DNA of 64,000 nt, taken from positions 49,458 through 113,457 of the forward strand of contig CAKOMS010000001.1 of NCBI GenBank assembly GCA_934096735.1. The letters are read 5' to 3'. Source of the DNA: an uncultured Bacilli bacterium (GTDB lineage Bacteria; Bacillota_I; Bacilli_A; RF39; UBA660). Both the position numbers and the translations under genes were made by a program. The notes beneath the pieces were generated by a model, which saw only the letters and a list, made by a program, of their open reading frames with translations, was not told where the DNA came from and searched no databases. This document shows positions 27,138 through 36,302 of this stretch, piece by piece (position 1 is the first letter of the stretch; each line of letters begins with the position of its first letter).

Positions 27138-28085
27138 ATGACTATAAAATTTGAAAAACCAGAATACAAAATTACTGAATACATCGATAGCAATCATTTT
27201 GGAAAATTTGAAATTGATCCACTTGAAAGAGGATTTGGTACAACACTTGGAAATGCACTTAGAAGAGTTTTATTATCTAGTTTACCAGGTAGTGCTGTTA
27301 CTAGCATTAAAATTGATGGTGTGTTACATGAATTTCAAAAAATTGAAGGTGTTGTAGAGGATGTTACTGCAATTGTATTAAACATTAAAAATTTAGTTGT
27401 TAAAAATCATTCTGAAGAAATGAAAACAATTAGATTATATGCTGATCAAGAAGGTCCAGTAACTGCTGGAATGATTGACAGAGATGCAGAAGTAGATATT
27501 ATTAATCCTGACTTAGTTATATGTAACTTAGTTAAAGGGGGAAAAATTGATATTGAAATGACTGTTGAAAATGGTCGTGGATATGTTGATTCAAAAGAAA
27601 ATAAAAAAAGATTACAAGATGCTAAAGTTGGTACTATAGCAATTGATTCAAACTATACACCAATTGAACTTGTAAAATATGAAGTTGTTGATACTAGAGT
27701 TGGTCATAATGAAAATTATGATAAACTAATTATGGAAATTTCAACAAATGGTAGTATGAATCCTGAAGAAGCTATGGCACTTGCTGCTAAAATATTAGTT
27801 GAGCACTTTAATATTATAGCTGACTTAAATGAAATAAGTGATTTCTCAGGATTAATGCAAGAGAAAAAAGTAGATACAATTACTAAGACTTTAGAGACTC
27901 CAATTGAAGAAGTTGAGTTCAGTGTAAGAGCTTATAATTGTTTAAAAAGAGCTGGTATTCATACAGTTCAAGATTTAGTAGATAAGAAAGAAGTAGAAGT
28001 TACTAAAATTAGAAACTTAGGAAAGAAATCTTTGAAAGAAGTTCTTGATAAAGTCGCTGATTTAGGACTATCATTTAAGGAGTAA
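27138..28085 (+). CDS. rpoA: RNA polymerase alpha subunit
   Basis: RpoA dimerises to seed RNA polymerase assembly and its C-terminal domain binds UP elements and activators. The N-terminal domain shows DPLERGFGTTLGNALRRVLL and GVVEDVTAIVLNIK; the C-terminal domain shows ELSVRAYNCLKRAGI-like EFSVRAYNCLKRAGIHTV and LRNLGKKSL-type IRNLGKKSLKEV. Length 315 is normal. SD is AAAGGA. Confidence 0.98.
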   Translation: MTIKFEKPEYKITEYIDSNHFGKFEIDPLERGFGTTLGNALRRVLLSSLPGSAVTSIKIDGVLHEFQKIEGVVEDVTAIVLNIKNLVVKNHSEEMKTIRLYADQEGPVTAGMIDRDAEVDIINPDLVICNLVKGGKIDIEMTVENGRGYVDSKENKKRLQDAKVGTIAIDSNYTPIELVKYEVVDTRVGHNENYDKLIMEISTNGSMNPEEAMALAAKILVEHFNIIADLNEISDFSGLMQEKKVDTITKTLETPIEEVEFSVRAYNCLKRAGIHTVQDLVDKKEVEVTKIRNLGKKSLKEVLDKVADLGLSFKE

Positions 28086-28091
28086 TGGATT

Positions 28092-28433
28092 ATGGCATAT
28101 AGAAAATTAGGTAGAGAAACAAGAATAAGAAGAAGCATTTTAGCAGGACTTACAAAAGATGTTATAATGCATGAATCTGTAGTAACTACTGAAGCAAGAG
28201 CTAAGGAAGTTAGAAAATTTGTTGATAAAATGATTACTTATGGTAAGAAAGGTACTTTAGTATCTCGTCGTAAAGCTTTAGCATTTTTACATAATGATAA
28301 AGATGTTACTAACAAAATTTTTAATGAACTTGCTAAAAGATATGAAAATCGTAATGGTGGATATACAAGAATTATTAAACTTGCAGAACGTCGTGGCGAT
28401 GATGCTTTAGAAGTTAGAATTGAATTAGTTTAG
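28092..28433 (+). CDS. rplQ: 50S ribosomal protein L17
   Basis: L17 is the last gene of the superoperon. YRKLGRETRIRRSILAGLTK, a KITTTEARAKEVRK-like block (VVTTEARAKEVRKFVDKMI) and NRNGGYTRIIKLAERRGDDA identify it. Length 113 is slightly short. A terminator follows. The usual next genes in Bacilli, ecfA1-ecfA2-ecfT, are not here; diverged relatives lie near truA. Confidence 0.97.
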   Translation: MAYRKLGRETRIRRSILAGLTKDVIMHESVVTTEARAKEVRKFVDKMITYGKKGTLVSRRKALAFLHNDKDVTNKIFNELAKRYENRNGGYTRIIKLAERRGDDALEVRIELV

Positions 28434-28441
28434 AAAAATTG

Positions 28442-28469
28442 AGAAAGTTATAAAATACTTTCTTTTTTT
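28442..28469 (+). terminator. Terminator of the ribosomal superoperon
   Basis: AGAAAGT (28442-28448) pairs with ACTTTCT (28457-28463), loop of 8, followed by a T run. Confidence 0.75.
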
Positions 28470-28490
28470 ATACAATAAATTAATTATATA

Positions 28491-28499
28491 TGATAAAAT
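28491..28499 (+). promoter_or_regulatory. Extended -10 element for parA-parB
   Basis: TGATAAAAT forms an extended -10 box 34 bases before parA; no good -35 box is seen, as is common for TGn promoters. Confidence 0.4.
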
Positions 28500-28532
28500 A
28501 GTAAGTAGTGAAAATGTAGTTAGAGGTGTGTT

Positions 28533-29318
28533 ATGGCAAAAGTTATTTCATTAGTAAATCAAAAGGGTGGAGTTGGAAAGACTACAACAAGTATAAATTT
28601 AGCTGCTGCGTTAGGAAAAGAAAATAAAAGAGTTTTAATTATAGATTTAGATCCTCAAAGTAATGCAACAACTGGGCTTGGATTAAATTCAAATGATTTT
28701 AATCATGATATTTATGAAGTAGTTACTGGAGCTTGTGATATAGAACAAGCTATAAAAAAAACTAAATTTCAGAATTTAGCAATTATTCCTTCAACTTTAA
28801 ATTTAGCAGGTGTAGATGTTGAATTTGTAAAAAGAATGTTAGAGGATAAAGATTTTAGACAAAATGATCAATTAAAGAATGCGATTAATAGAATTAGAGA
28901 TGCATTTGATTATATTATTATTGATTGTCAACCTTCACTTGGACTTGGTACAATGAATGCATTAGTTGCAAGTGATTCGGTTATTATTCCTGTTCAATGT
29001 GAATTTTTTGCACTTGAAGGAATTACACAATTATTAAATTCAATTATAATGGTTCAATCTAGTATGAATCCTACTTTAAGAATTGAGGGTGTTTTACTTA
29101 CTATGTTAGATGGTAGAACTAATATTGGACTTGAAGTAATTGAGGAAATTAGAAAATATTTTAAAGATAAAGTTTTTAATACAATTATCCCAAGACTTGT
29201 AAGACTTGTTGAAGCACCATCACATGGTAAACCAATTAATGAGTATGATCCTACTAGTCGTGCTACTGAAGCGTATCACAATTTAGCAAAGGAAGTGATT
29301 GAGAGAAATGGAAACTAA
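28533..29318 (+). CDS. parA: Chromosome partitioning ATPase ParA (Soj)
   Basis: ParA/Soj works with ParB in origin segregation and, in Bacillus, regulates DnaA and sporulation. The deviant Walker A motif KGGVGKTTTSINL is at residues 10-22, with LLIDLDPQ-type IIDLDPQSNATTGL and Walker B YIIIDCQPSLG. Length 261 is standard. It overlaps parB by 11 bases and has its own extended -10 box. Confidence 0.96.
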   Translation: MAKVISLVNQKGGVGKTTTSINLAAALGKENKRVLIIDLDPQSNATTGLGLNSNDFNHDIYEVVTGACDIEQAIKKTKFQNLAIIPSTLNLAGVDVEFVKRMLEDKDFRQNDQLKNAINRIRDAFDYIIIDCQPSLGLGTMNALVASDSVIIPVQCEFFALEGITQLLNSIIMVQSSMNPTLRIEGVLLTMLDGRTNIGLEVIEEIRKYFKDKVFNTIIPRLVRLVEAPSHGKPINEYDPTSRATEAYHNLAKEVIERNGN

Positions 29319-30195
29319 AAAGAAGGCTTTAGGTAAAGGATTAGAGCAATTATTTGCTAATAATGTTATTGATTTCGATAATTTTGAAAAAGAGATAGTA
29401 ACTGAAGCAAAAAAAGATAATGGAATTGCTATGATTAGAATAGCTGATATTAGAAGTAATCCATATCAACCAAGAAAATCATTTAATGAAGATACTTTGA
29501 ATGAACTTGCACAATCTATAAAAGAGTATGGACTTGTACAACCTATTATTGTTAAAAAGAGTATTAAAGGTTATGAGTTAGTAGCTGGCGAAAGAAGATG
29601 TAAAGCGTCTAGAATTGCCGGACTTACTGAAATACCTGCTATAATTAAAGATTTCACTGATGATGAAATGATGGAACTTGCTCTTATTGAAAATATACAA
29701 AGAGAAGATTTAAATTCTATTGATGAAGCTAAAAGTGTAATGAATATTATTAAACTTAAAGGTTATACTCAAGAAGAGTTTGCATTAAAATTTGGTAAAA
29801 GTAGAACTTATGTTACTAATTTATTAGGTCTTTTAAATTTACCTAATGATGTACAGGAATTAGTTATTTTAAAAAAGATTAGTCCATCTCATGCTAGATT
29901 GTTAAGTAAACTTGATGATCCTTTAGAAATTAATAGACTTGCTAATCGTATTATGTTAGAAAAACTAAATGTAAGAGATTTAGAAGATATTGTTAATAAT
30001 GTAGAGGTTGTTAAAAGAAAACCATTAGCTTATACTCATACTGATCCCAAATATCGTATTTATGAAAATGTAATTAGTGATAAAGTTGGTAATAAAGTTA
30101 AAGTTAAGAAAAATAAAATTGAAATTTCTTTTGATTCATTAAAAGATTTAGAAAGAATTATGGATATTTTGAATATATCTATTGGAGAAGATTAA
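29308..30195 (+). CDS. parB: Chromosome partitioning protein ParB (Spo0J)
   Basis: ParB is the CTP-dependent clamp that loads at parS sites and spreads. KKALGKGLEQLF starts it; the CTP-binding NPYQPRKSF, GYELVAGERRCKASRIAGL and ENIQREDLNSIDEA motifs follow, then the helix-turn-helix (GYTQEEFALKFGKSRTYVTN). ATG 29308 is favoured because it gives the family N-terminus; the TTG at 29299 adds three residues. Length 295. No parS site was recognised in the window. Confidence 0.96.
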   Translation: METKKKALGKGLEQLFANNVIDFDNFEKEIVTEAKKDNGIAMIRIADIRSNPYQPRKSFNEDTLNELAQSIKEYGLVQPIIVKKSIKGYELVAGERRCKASRIAGLTEIPAIIKDFTDDEMMELALIENIQREDLNSIDEAKSVMNIIKLKGYTQEEFALKFGKSRTYVTNLLGLLNLPNDVQELVILKKISPSHARLLSKLDDPLEINRLANRIMLEKLNVRDLEDIVNNVEVVKRKPLAYTHTDPKYRIYENVISDKVGNKVKVKKNKIEISFDSLKDLERIMDILNISIGED

Positions 30196-30196
30196 C

Positions 30197-30391
30197 ATGG
30201 ATAAATCATTTAATTTAGATGATGTTGTTGTGATGAGAAAACCTCACGCTTGTGGAACAAATTTATGGACAATAACTAGAATGGGTGTTGATGTTAAGAT
30301 TAAATGTAATTCATGTGGAAGAGAAATTATGATGGATAGATTAGAGTTTACCAGAAAATTAAAAAAGGTGATTAATGATGAGAAAAAATAA
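30197..30391 (+). CDS. DUF951 family protein (YyzM-like)
   Basis: This 64-residue protein has the DUF951 pattern: LDDVVVMRKPHACGTNLW at the start, then a CNSCGREIMMDR metal-binding-like CxxC and a basic end. The function of the family is unknown. In B. subtilis the homologue yyzM lies in the same spo0J-ychF interval. It begins one base after the parB stop and overlaps the transporter gene by 17 bases, so it is translated in one operon with both. Confidence 0.88.
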   Translation: MDKSFNLDDVVVMRKPHACGTNLWTITRMGVDVKIKCNSCGREIMMDRLEFTRKLKKVINDEKK

Positions 30392-31916
30392 AAAAATTAG
30401 AGAACATTTGCATCCGATAATGGTGTATGTTCTTTTGATACTTGGAACTATATTTCTTAGTGGATTTTTATATTTATTAGATACACAAGCTACATATTAT
30501 AGTGTTAATCCAATAACATATAGTATTACTCCAAAAACTGAAGTTGTTGAATCTTTACTAAGTTTGAGTGGACTTAAATATATTTTTACTACTACTGTAT
30601 CTAATTTTGCAAATTTTACAGTTTTATCTAACTTAATTATTATATTAATGGGTATTAGTATATTAGATAAAAGTGGATTTTTACAAACGGCAATAACTCT
30701 TACAACTAAAAAACTTAGAAAGAAGGCAGTTACATTTTTATTTGTATTAGTTTGTTTACTTAGTAGTTTATTTGGTGATTTATCTTATTTGGTATTCATT
30801 CCACTAGGTGCATATTTATTTTATTATGGAAGAAGAAACCCAGCAATCGGAATTATTGCCTCTTTTGCAGCTTTATCTTGTGGAAGTGCACTTAATATAT
30901 TCTTTACTAGTAGTGATTCTGAATTACTTAGTTATACAATACTTGCTAGTCAGACTTTAGATTCAACTTATAATATTGGAACATCAGCATTTTTTCTTAT
31001 AATGCTTGTAGCAGTTGTGTTGGTTGCATTTATAATAACAAACGTTACCGAAAATATTATTGCTAAAAAATTACCTAAATATGAGTTTTCTGAAACTGAA
31101 CTTATTGAAGATATAGTAACAAAAGATGAACAAAAGGGTATGATGTATGCTTTGACTGCTGCTTTTGTTTATTTAATTATATTTATTTATAATATTATAC
31201 CAGGGTTACCACTTAGTGGAGCATTACTTGATAATAGTCAAATTTTATATATTGATAAGTTATTTAGTGTTAATTCATTCTTTACTAATGGTTTTGTATT
31301 TATAGTTACTATGTTATTTATTATTCTTGGATTATTTTATGGTATTGGTTCTAAATCAATAAAGACTCATAAAGATTTTTGCAATTATTTAGGACATAGT
31401 TTAGATGGTATTGGGAATATTTTAGTAATGATTTTTTTAGCATCAACTTTTATTAGTGTTTTTAAGGAAACTAATATTGGTAATGTTTTGGTAGCATATT
31501 TTGGCAATTTAATAAGTAACTCTAATTTTACCGGATTATCTTTAATTGTTTTAATATTTGTACTAGTTTTTATTGCATCAATATTTTTGCCATCAAGTAG
31601 TTTAAAATGGTTCTTATTATCTGGTACTATTGTTCCACTTTGTATGAATACTGGAATTAGTCCAGAGTTTACTCAAATTATATATAGATTTGCAGAAACT
31701 TCTTCACTTAATATAACACCACTTTTAGCATACTTTATTGTATATTTGAGTTTTTTGGAAAAATTTAATCAAAGTGAAGATAAAATTAGATTAAAAGATT
31801 CAATTAAATATCAAATTCCATATACTGCTATAATATCTTTAGCATTATTAGCATTATTAATTATTTGGTATATAATTGGATTGCCACTTGGAATAGATAG
31901 TATTCCAACATTATAG
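30375..31916 (+). CDS. AbgT-type transporter
   Basis: A polytopic membrane protein of 513 residues with about 12 hydrophobic segments. The HPIMVYVLL start and especially the late FLPSSSLKWFLLSGTIVPL and TQIIYRFAETSSLNITPLLA regions match the AbgT family, whose members import p-aminobenzoyl-glutamate or export folate-related drugs. The substrate here cannot be told. Two adjacent ATGs (30375, 30378) are possible, both after AAGGTG. The transporter interrupts the otherwise conserved parB-DUF951-ychF order. Confidence 0.8.
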   Translation: MMRKNKKIREHLHPIMVYVLLILGTIFLSGFLYLLDTQATYYSVNPITYSITPKTEVVESLLSLSGLKYIFTTTVSNFANFTVLSNLIIILMGISILDKSGFLQTAITLTTKKLRKKAVTFLFVLVCLLSSLFGDLSYLVFIPLGAYLFYYGRRNPAIGIIASFAALSCGSALNIFFTSSDSELLSYTILASQTLDSTYNIGTSAFFLIMLVAVVLVAFIITNVTENIIAKKLPKYEFSETELIEDIVTKDEQKGMMYALTAAFVYLIIFIYNIIPGLPLSGALLDNSQILYIDKLFSVNSFFTNGFVFIVTMLFIILGLFYGIGSKSIKTHKDFCNYLGHSLDGIGNILVMIFLASTFISVFKETNIGNVLVAYFGNLISNSNFTGLSLIVLIFVLVFIASIFLPSSSLKWFLLSGTIVPLCMNTGISPEFTQIIYRFAETSSLNITPLLAYFIVYLSFLEKFNQSEDKIRLKDSIKYQIPYTAIISLALLALLIIWYIIGLPLGIDSIPTL

Positions 31917-31925
31917 GGAGGTTTT

Positions 31926-33026
31926 ATGAGTTTAAAAGCTGGAATTGTTGGGCTTCCAAATGTAGGAAAGTCAACATTATTTAATGCAATTACAAAAAAA
32001 CAAATTTTGATAGCTAATTATCCTTTTGCTACTATTGAGCCAAATGTTGGGGTTGTTACAGTACCTGATGGAAGACTAGATTATTTATGTAATTTATATA
32101 ATCCTAAAAGTGTTGTTCCTACTACATTTGAGTTCATTGATATAGCGGGACTTGTTAGTGGTGCTAGTAAAGGAGAGGGATTAGGTAATAAATTTTTATC
32201 TCATATAAGAGAAGTTGATGCTATTGTTGAAGTTATTAGATGTTTTGATAATCCTGGTATTACTCATGTAAGTGGTAGTACTGATCCTATTAGAGATATG
32301 GAGATTATTAATACAGAGTTAATACTTGCTGATTTAGAAATTATTGAAAATAGACTTGATAAAATAGAAAAGAAGGCTGTAACTACAAAAGATAAAAATG
32401 CAATGGCTGAAGTAAATGTTTTAAGAAAGTGTTTAGATTCACTTAATAAAAATGTTCCTTTAAGATTGCTTAATTTTTCAGAAGATGAATTTGAGTTACT
32501 TAAAAATTTTAGTTTTATTACCTTAAAACCGATTATTTATGTTGCAAATGTATCTGAAGATGATGTTGCTACTGGTGATAATAAGTATTCTCTAACCTTA
32601 AAAGAAAGAGCTAGCGAAGAACATGCTGGTGTAGTTGTAATGTGCGCTAAACTTGAAAGTGAATTAGCAAGCTTAAGTGATGAAGAAAAAACTATGTTTT
32701 TACAAGAAATTGGTATTAGAAATAGTGGACTTGATAAATTAATATTTGCAACTTATGATTTATTGGGACTTGGAACATTCTTTACAAGTGGATCTGATGA
32801 GTGTAGAGCATGGACTTTTAAAAAAGGAATGAAGGCACCAGATTGTGCAGGAATTATTCATACAGATTTTAAAAAGGGATTTATAAAAGCTGAAGTTATG
32901 TCATTTAAAGATTTAGAAGAAGCTGGAAGTGAATTAAAAGTTAAAGAAAATGGTAAACTTAGACTTGAAGGAAAAGATTATATTATGCAAGATGGAGATA
33001 TTTGTTATTTTAGGTTTAATGTTTAG
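31926..33026 (+). CDS. ychF: Ribosome-binding ATPase YchF
   Basis: YchF is an Obg-related P-loop enzyme that prefers ATP and binds ribosomes. GLPNVGKSTLFNAIT is the P-loop, ANYPFATIEPNVGVV switch I, DIAGLVSGASKGEGLGNKFL switch II, and a coiled coil precedes the C-terminal TGS-like domain (AWTFKKGMKAPDCAGIIH). Length 366 is standard. Starts after GGGAGG. Confidence 0.97.
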   Translation: MSLKAGIVGLPNVGKSTLFNAITKKQILIANYPFATIEPNVGVVTVPDGRLDYLCNLYNPKSVVPTTFEFIDIAGLVSGASKGEGLGNKFLSHIREVDAIVEVIRCFDNPGITHVSGSTDPIRDMEIINTELILADLEIIENRLDKIEKKAVTTKDKNAMAEVNVLRKCLDSLNKNVPLRLLNFSEDEFELLKNFSFITLKPIIYVANVSEDDVATGDNKYSLTLKERASEEHAGVVVMCAKLESELASLSDEEKTMFLQEIGIRNSGLDKLIFATYDLLGLGTFFTSGSDECRAWTFKKGMKAPDCAGIIHTDFKKGFIKAEVMSFKDLEEAGSELKVKENGKLRLEGKDYIMQDGDICYFRFNV

Positions 33027-33035
33027 AAGGTTTAT

Positions 33036-33974
33036 ATGAATAGTTATGAAGAATTAGTTGAAAGAATAAATGAAATTATAAATGAAGATCAAAATGTTTT
33101 TGAAAATGATGTGTCACTTAGAGGTGAATTTACTTTAATAAATCATTTTAGAATAAGAAATAGTCATGTTGATGAATTTAAAAGATTACTTGATATTGAA
33201 TATATGTGGCATGATATGGTAACTAATAGAAGTGATTATTTTAATAAAAATAAAGAATTAATTATGATATGTCATGATATGATTAAAGCTCAAGATGATA
33301 GAATGGATTTATATACTGAGTTATATAATATACTTTCTAATACTGCTGGAAAAAGCATTACAGAATTAAGTTGTTTTTTAGGATATTATGTTAGTAATGA
33401 TTTTTTAGATAAATTTAAAGAAATAACTTCAAGTTTGAAAGTTGGACCTTTTATTCGAATTAATAGTTTGGGTAGTGATGAAACTAAAAATAGAGTTGAT
33501 AAATTATTACAAGATAATAAGGAACAATATAAGAGAATTAAAAATAATTTAAATGTTAATAACAGAGAATGCGAATTTCAAGGAAATAAATTTAAGACTA
33601 TATTAGAGTTGGGTATATCTTCTAGTCTTACATTATCAATGGTTCAAGAGTTAAGAAGTGTTTATAATAAAGAAGATTTTGAAGAATTAATTAATGAACT
33701 AGAAAAATGGCAATTATTTACTAGTGATGAACTTGATAGTTTAAAAGAATATAATTTAAAAGATACTGAAACAATTGATACATTAGATAAGTTAATATCG
33801 TTCTTTGCTACTAGGGAAGATTTAGATATTCAAGGATTAAAAGTATTAATTCCTACTATTGGGGAAGGAAATTATAATGAATTAATCGATGGATTATTTA
33901 AGGTTGGTAAGATATCTTGGGAGGATTATAAAAGTATTCTTTTTGAACTTTTAGATGAAGATTTTAGTAGATAA
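33036..33974 (+). CDS. Unrecognised helical protein downstream of ychF
   Basis: I do not recognise this 312-residue protein. It appears soluble and almost all helical, rich in Glu, Asp, Asn and Lys, without signal peptide, membrane segment or cysteine pairs. The start is nine bases after ychF with an AGAAGG-like site, so it is likely co-transcribed with ychF. It ends in a bidirectional terminator. No catalytic motif is evident. Confidence 0.75.
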   Translation: MNSYEELVERINEIINEDQNVFENDVSLRGEFTLINHFRIRNSHVDEFKRLLDIEYMWHDMVTNRSDYFNKNKELIMICHDMIKAQDDRMDLYTELYNILSNTAGKSITELSCFLGYYVSNDFLDKFKEITSSLKVGPFIRINSLGSDETKNRVDKLLQDNKEQYKRIKNNLNVNNRECEFQGNKFKTILELGISSSLTLSMVQELRSVYNKEDFEELINELEKWQLFTSDELDSLKEYNLKDTETIDTLDKLISFFATREDLDIQGLKVLIPTIGEGNYNELIDGLFKVGKISWEDYKSILFELLDEDFSR

Positions 33975-34008
33975 AAAAATCATAGATTTAATATTTTCTA
34001 TGATTTTT
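33975..34008. terminator. Bidirectional terminator between convergent genes
   Basis: A perfect 12-bp stem (33975-33986 with 33997-34008) bounded by A and T runs serves the upstream plus-strand unit and the minus-strand deacetylase gene. Confidence 0.85.
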
Positions 34009-35364
34009 CTTTTTGCTAAATAATTTTATGAGTAAAAGAATAATTATTCCAATTCCAACGATTAAATACGGCATATAATTATTATTTTTTATTGTATCCT
34101 TTTTAATTGAGTTATCTTTTATTGTTGTAGTATTATCTTTTTCATCTTTTGGTTCTTCTTTAATTTGATCTTTATAATATGTGATGTTTTCAAGCATATC
34201 GTTTTTATTTCTGTCTTCTCCTACTAAAGATCTATATAATCCAAATTTTAATGGTGAATATGTTTTTATTTCAGTTGCTTTTTTATAATTATTATTACTT
34301 CCATTTATCCATTTTGTAAACCATGTCCATTGTTGACTATGATGTTCTTTGTATCCTAATTTTGATACTTCGTATGCTGTAAGACCGTTAAAATAATCTA
34401 GATGTGTATCATAATCCATTGTTATTTCATTTTCTTTATATAAATGTAAGTATAATTTTGGAGTATCCCAAACTCCGTATTTTTCATAGGAAGATGGGTG
34501 TATATCTTTATTATTTGTTTGTTCAATTGCTTTTTTTAGTACATATGTATTTAAAATATGTTGACCATGTGAATATTCTCCTAACTCATCATGTCCTACT
34601 ACAACTTGTGGTTTAAATCTTCTAATCATTTCAATTTCAAAATTTAATGCATCTTCTTCAGATAAATTTGCTTTTTTTAAATTACTTAGTGCACCTTCTA
34701 GAGATTTTGAGTATGCATCTGGTACAATGCCTATTATAGGATAATTTCTTACTCCTACAACATATAATCCGTGTAATTGTTCATGTAATCTTTTAGGATT
34801 ATCATAATGATTTGTAAAATACACTACTTGTACGTAGGCTTCTCTTGCTACATAAGTTGGAAGTAGCCCTAGAAAAAATAACTGTTCATCATCGCTGTGT
34901 GTAGAAAATAAAAGTATATCCGCTTTTTCACATGGCTTATTCCATATTTCAACTACACTTGGTAATTCGCCTTTACTTAAAATGTAAATTTCTCCAATTT
35001 TAACGTCTTCTTTATATGATAATGTAATTTCTTTTGAGGGAGATATTTTTTCTTCAATGTTTATGTATTCGTGTAAAAAATTATTTTCTCCAATTATATT
35101 TGTTTTATTATCATTTTTTATTGTACCTTCTTTACTAGCCATTTCATAAATAATATATAGACCATATATATCTTCATTTGATGTTATTTTTATGCTGTCA
35201 CTTGATTTTATTGTAATGTAGGTGTTTTCATTATTATCAGATATTTTTTCACTTATTTTGTTGCCATTTAAAGTAATTGATGATTCTTTTGTAATGTCTT
35301 TGCAGTTAACTTTTAGTGGTATTATAAGTAATAATGTTATTAAAATATAATAAGTTTTTTTCAT
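33988..35364 (-). CDS. Membrane-anchored PIG-L-type deacetylase
   Basis: The protein has a signal-like N-terminus (about residues 4-20), a beta-rich region to about 140, then a PIG-L/LmbE zinc deacetylase domain with LLFSTHSDDEQLFF, YFTNHYD and a late GHDELGEYSHGQH metal motif. A second membrane segment (about residues 428-448) with a KKKNHRKY tail anchors it, with no LPxTG. PIG-L enzymes remove acetyl from GlcNAc-type sugars, suggesting an envelope glycan substrate; that is inference. The metal motif is HSDDE rather than the common HPDDE. ATG 35364 is preferred over GTG 35373, which lies in the ribosome binding site. Confidence 0.82.
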   Translation of the reverse strand: MKKTYYILITLLLIIPLKVNCKDITKESSITLNGNKISEKISDNNENTYITIKSSDSIKITSNEDIYGLYIIYEMASKEGTIKNDNKTNIIGENNFLHEYINIEEKISPSKEITLSYKEDVKIGEIYILSKGELPSVVEIWNKPCEKADILLFSTHSDDEQLFFLGLLPTYVAREAYVQVVYFTNHYDNPKRLHEQLHGLYVVGVRNYPIIGIVPDAYSKSLEGALSNLKKANLSEEDALNFEIEMIRRFKPQVVVGHDELGEYSHGQHILNTYVLKKAIEQTNNKDIHPSSYEKYGVWDTPKLYLHLYKENEITMDYDTHLDYFNGLTAYEVSKLGYKEHHSQQWTWFTKWINGSNNNYKKATEIKTYSPLKFGLYRSLVGEDRNKNDMLENITYYKDQIKEEPKDEKDNTTTIKDNSIKKDTIKNNNYMPYLIVGIGIIILLLIKLFSKKKNHRKY

Positions 35365-35430
35365 ATTTATCACTCTTTCTAATATAGATTAAGTATATCA
35401 AAAAATAGTGAATTTGGCACTAGAAAATGA

Positions 35431-35459
35431 TTTACAATTAATATATTTTTTGATATACT
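35431..35459 (+). promoter_or_regulatory. Promoter of rpsF-ssb-rpsR
   Basis: TTTACA (35431-35436), 17-base spacer, TATACT (35454-35459) with extended TGA. Confidence 0.65.
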
Positions 35460-35466
35460 AATTTAC

Positions 35467-35501
35467 GAGTAATTTATTACTCCTTGCTTCAAAAGAAGCC
35501 G
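35467..35501 (+). promoter_or_regulatory. Candidate S6:S18-binding leader upstream of rpsF
   Basis: Two hairpins, GAGTAA/TTACTC (35467-35482) and GCTTC-aaaa-GAAGC (35486-35499), are followed at once by CCG (35499-35501), 12 bases before AAGGAGG. Many rpsF leaders carry a hairpin with an exposed CCG that the S6:S18 complex binds for autoregulation. The match is by eye. Confidence 0.45.
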
Positions 35502-35525
35502 GATAGACCATAAGGAGGTGTAAAA

Positions 35526-35816
35526 GTGACTAAATATGAAATAATGTTTATTGTTAAAGCAACTTTAGAAGAAAATGTTATTCAAAATATCACTAAAGAT
35601 GTACAAAAATTAATTAGTGATAATAAAGGAAAAGTTGTTGATTTCAAAGAAATGGGTAGAAAAAAACTTGCTTATCCAATAAACAAGGAAGTTAGTGGTT
35701 TTTATTATTTAATGAATGTTGAAGCTACTAAAGAAACTATTAGTGAATTTGATCGTAAACTTAGAATTAATGAAAATGTTATTAGACATTTAATTTTAAA
35801 CAAAGAAAGTGAGTAA
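35526..35816 (+). CDS. rpsF: 30S ribosomal protein S6
   Basis: S6 pairs with S18 on the 30S platform. YEIMFIVKATLEE and the GRKKLAYPINKEVSGFYYL block, then LRINENVIRHLIL, are family features. The start codon is GTG at 35526, after AAGGAGG. Length 96 is standard. Its operon with ssb and rpsR is the classic order. Confidence 0.97.
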   Translation: MTKYEIMFIVKATLEENVIQNITKDVQKLISDNKGKVVDFKEMGRKKLAYPINKEVSGFYYLMNVEATKETISEFDRKLRINENVIRHLILNKESE

Positions 35817-35819
35817 TAT

Positions 35820-36284
35820 ATGAATAAAGTAATATTAATTGGAAGATTAACTAGAGATCCAGAACTTAGAATGGCTGGAGGTTCTGCAGTATGTAATTTT
35901 AGTATTGCTGCTGAAAGTAATTATACAAATAAAAATGGAGAAAGAGCTGTAGAGTTTATTAATTGTAGTGCTTGGGGAAGAACTGCTGATAATATTTCTA
36001 AATATTGTACTAAAGGTTCTTTATTAAGCGTAGAAGGTAGAATTAGAAATAGTAGTTATACTGCTCAAGATGGTTCAAAAAGATATACTACTGAAGTTGT
36101 TGCTGAAGAAGTTAGATTCTTAGGTTCTAGAAATGCTTCTAGTAGTAATGCATCATTTAATACTAATGACGTTCCTACTAATGATGAAATGCCGTTGCCT
36201 ACTGAAACTGCAGATTTATCTGAAGATCCATTTAAAAGTTTTTCCGATGAGATTACTTTAACTAGTGATGATTTACCATTCTAA
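35820..36284 (+). CDS. ssb: Single-stranded DNA-binding protein
   Basis: SSB coats single-stranded DNA in replication and repair. The OB fold begins MNKVILIGRLTRDPELR, with FSIAAE and FINCSAWGRTADNI, and YTTEVVAEEVRFLG. A disordered Ser/Asn-rich linker leads to the C-terminal tip DDLPF, which binds partner proteins. Length 154 is standard. Confidence 0.97.
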   Translation: MNKVILIGRLTRDPELRMAGGSAVCNFSIAAESNYTNKNGERAVEFINCSAWGRTADNISKYCTKGSLLSVEGRIRNSSYTAQDGSKRYTTEVVAEEVRFLGSRNASSSNASFNTNDVPTNDEMPLPTETADLSEDPFKSFSDEITLTSDDLPF

Positions 36285-36302
36285 TAAAAGGAGGAATAAT
36301 AA

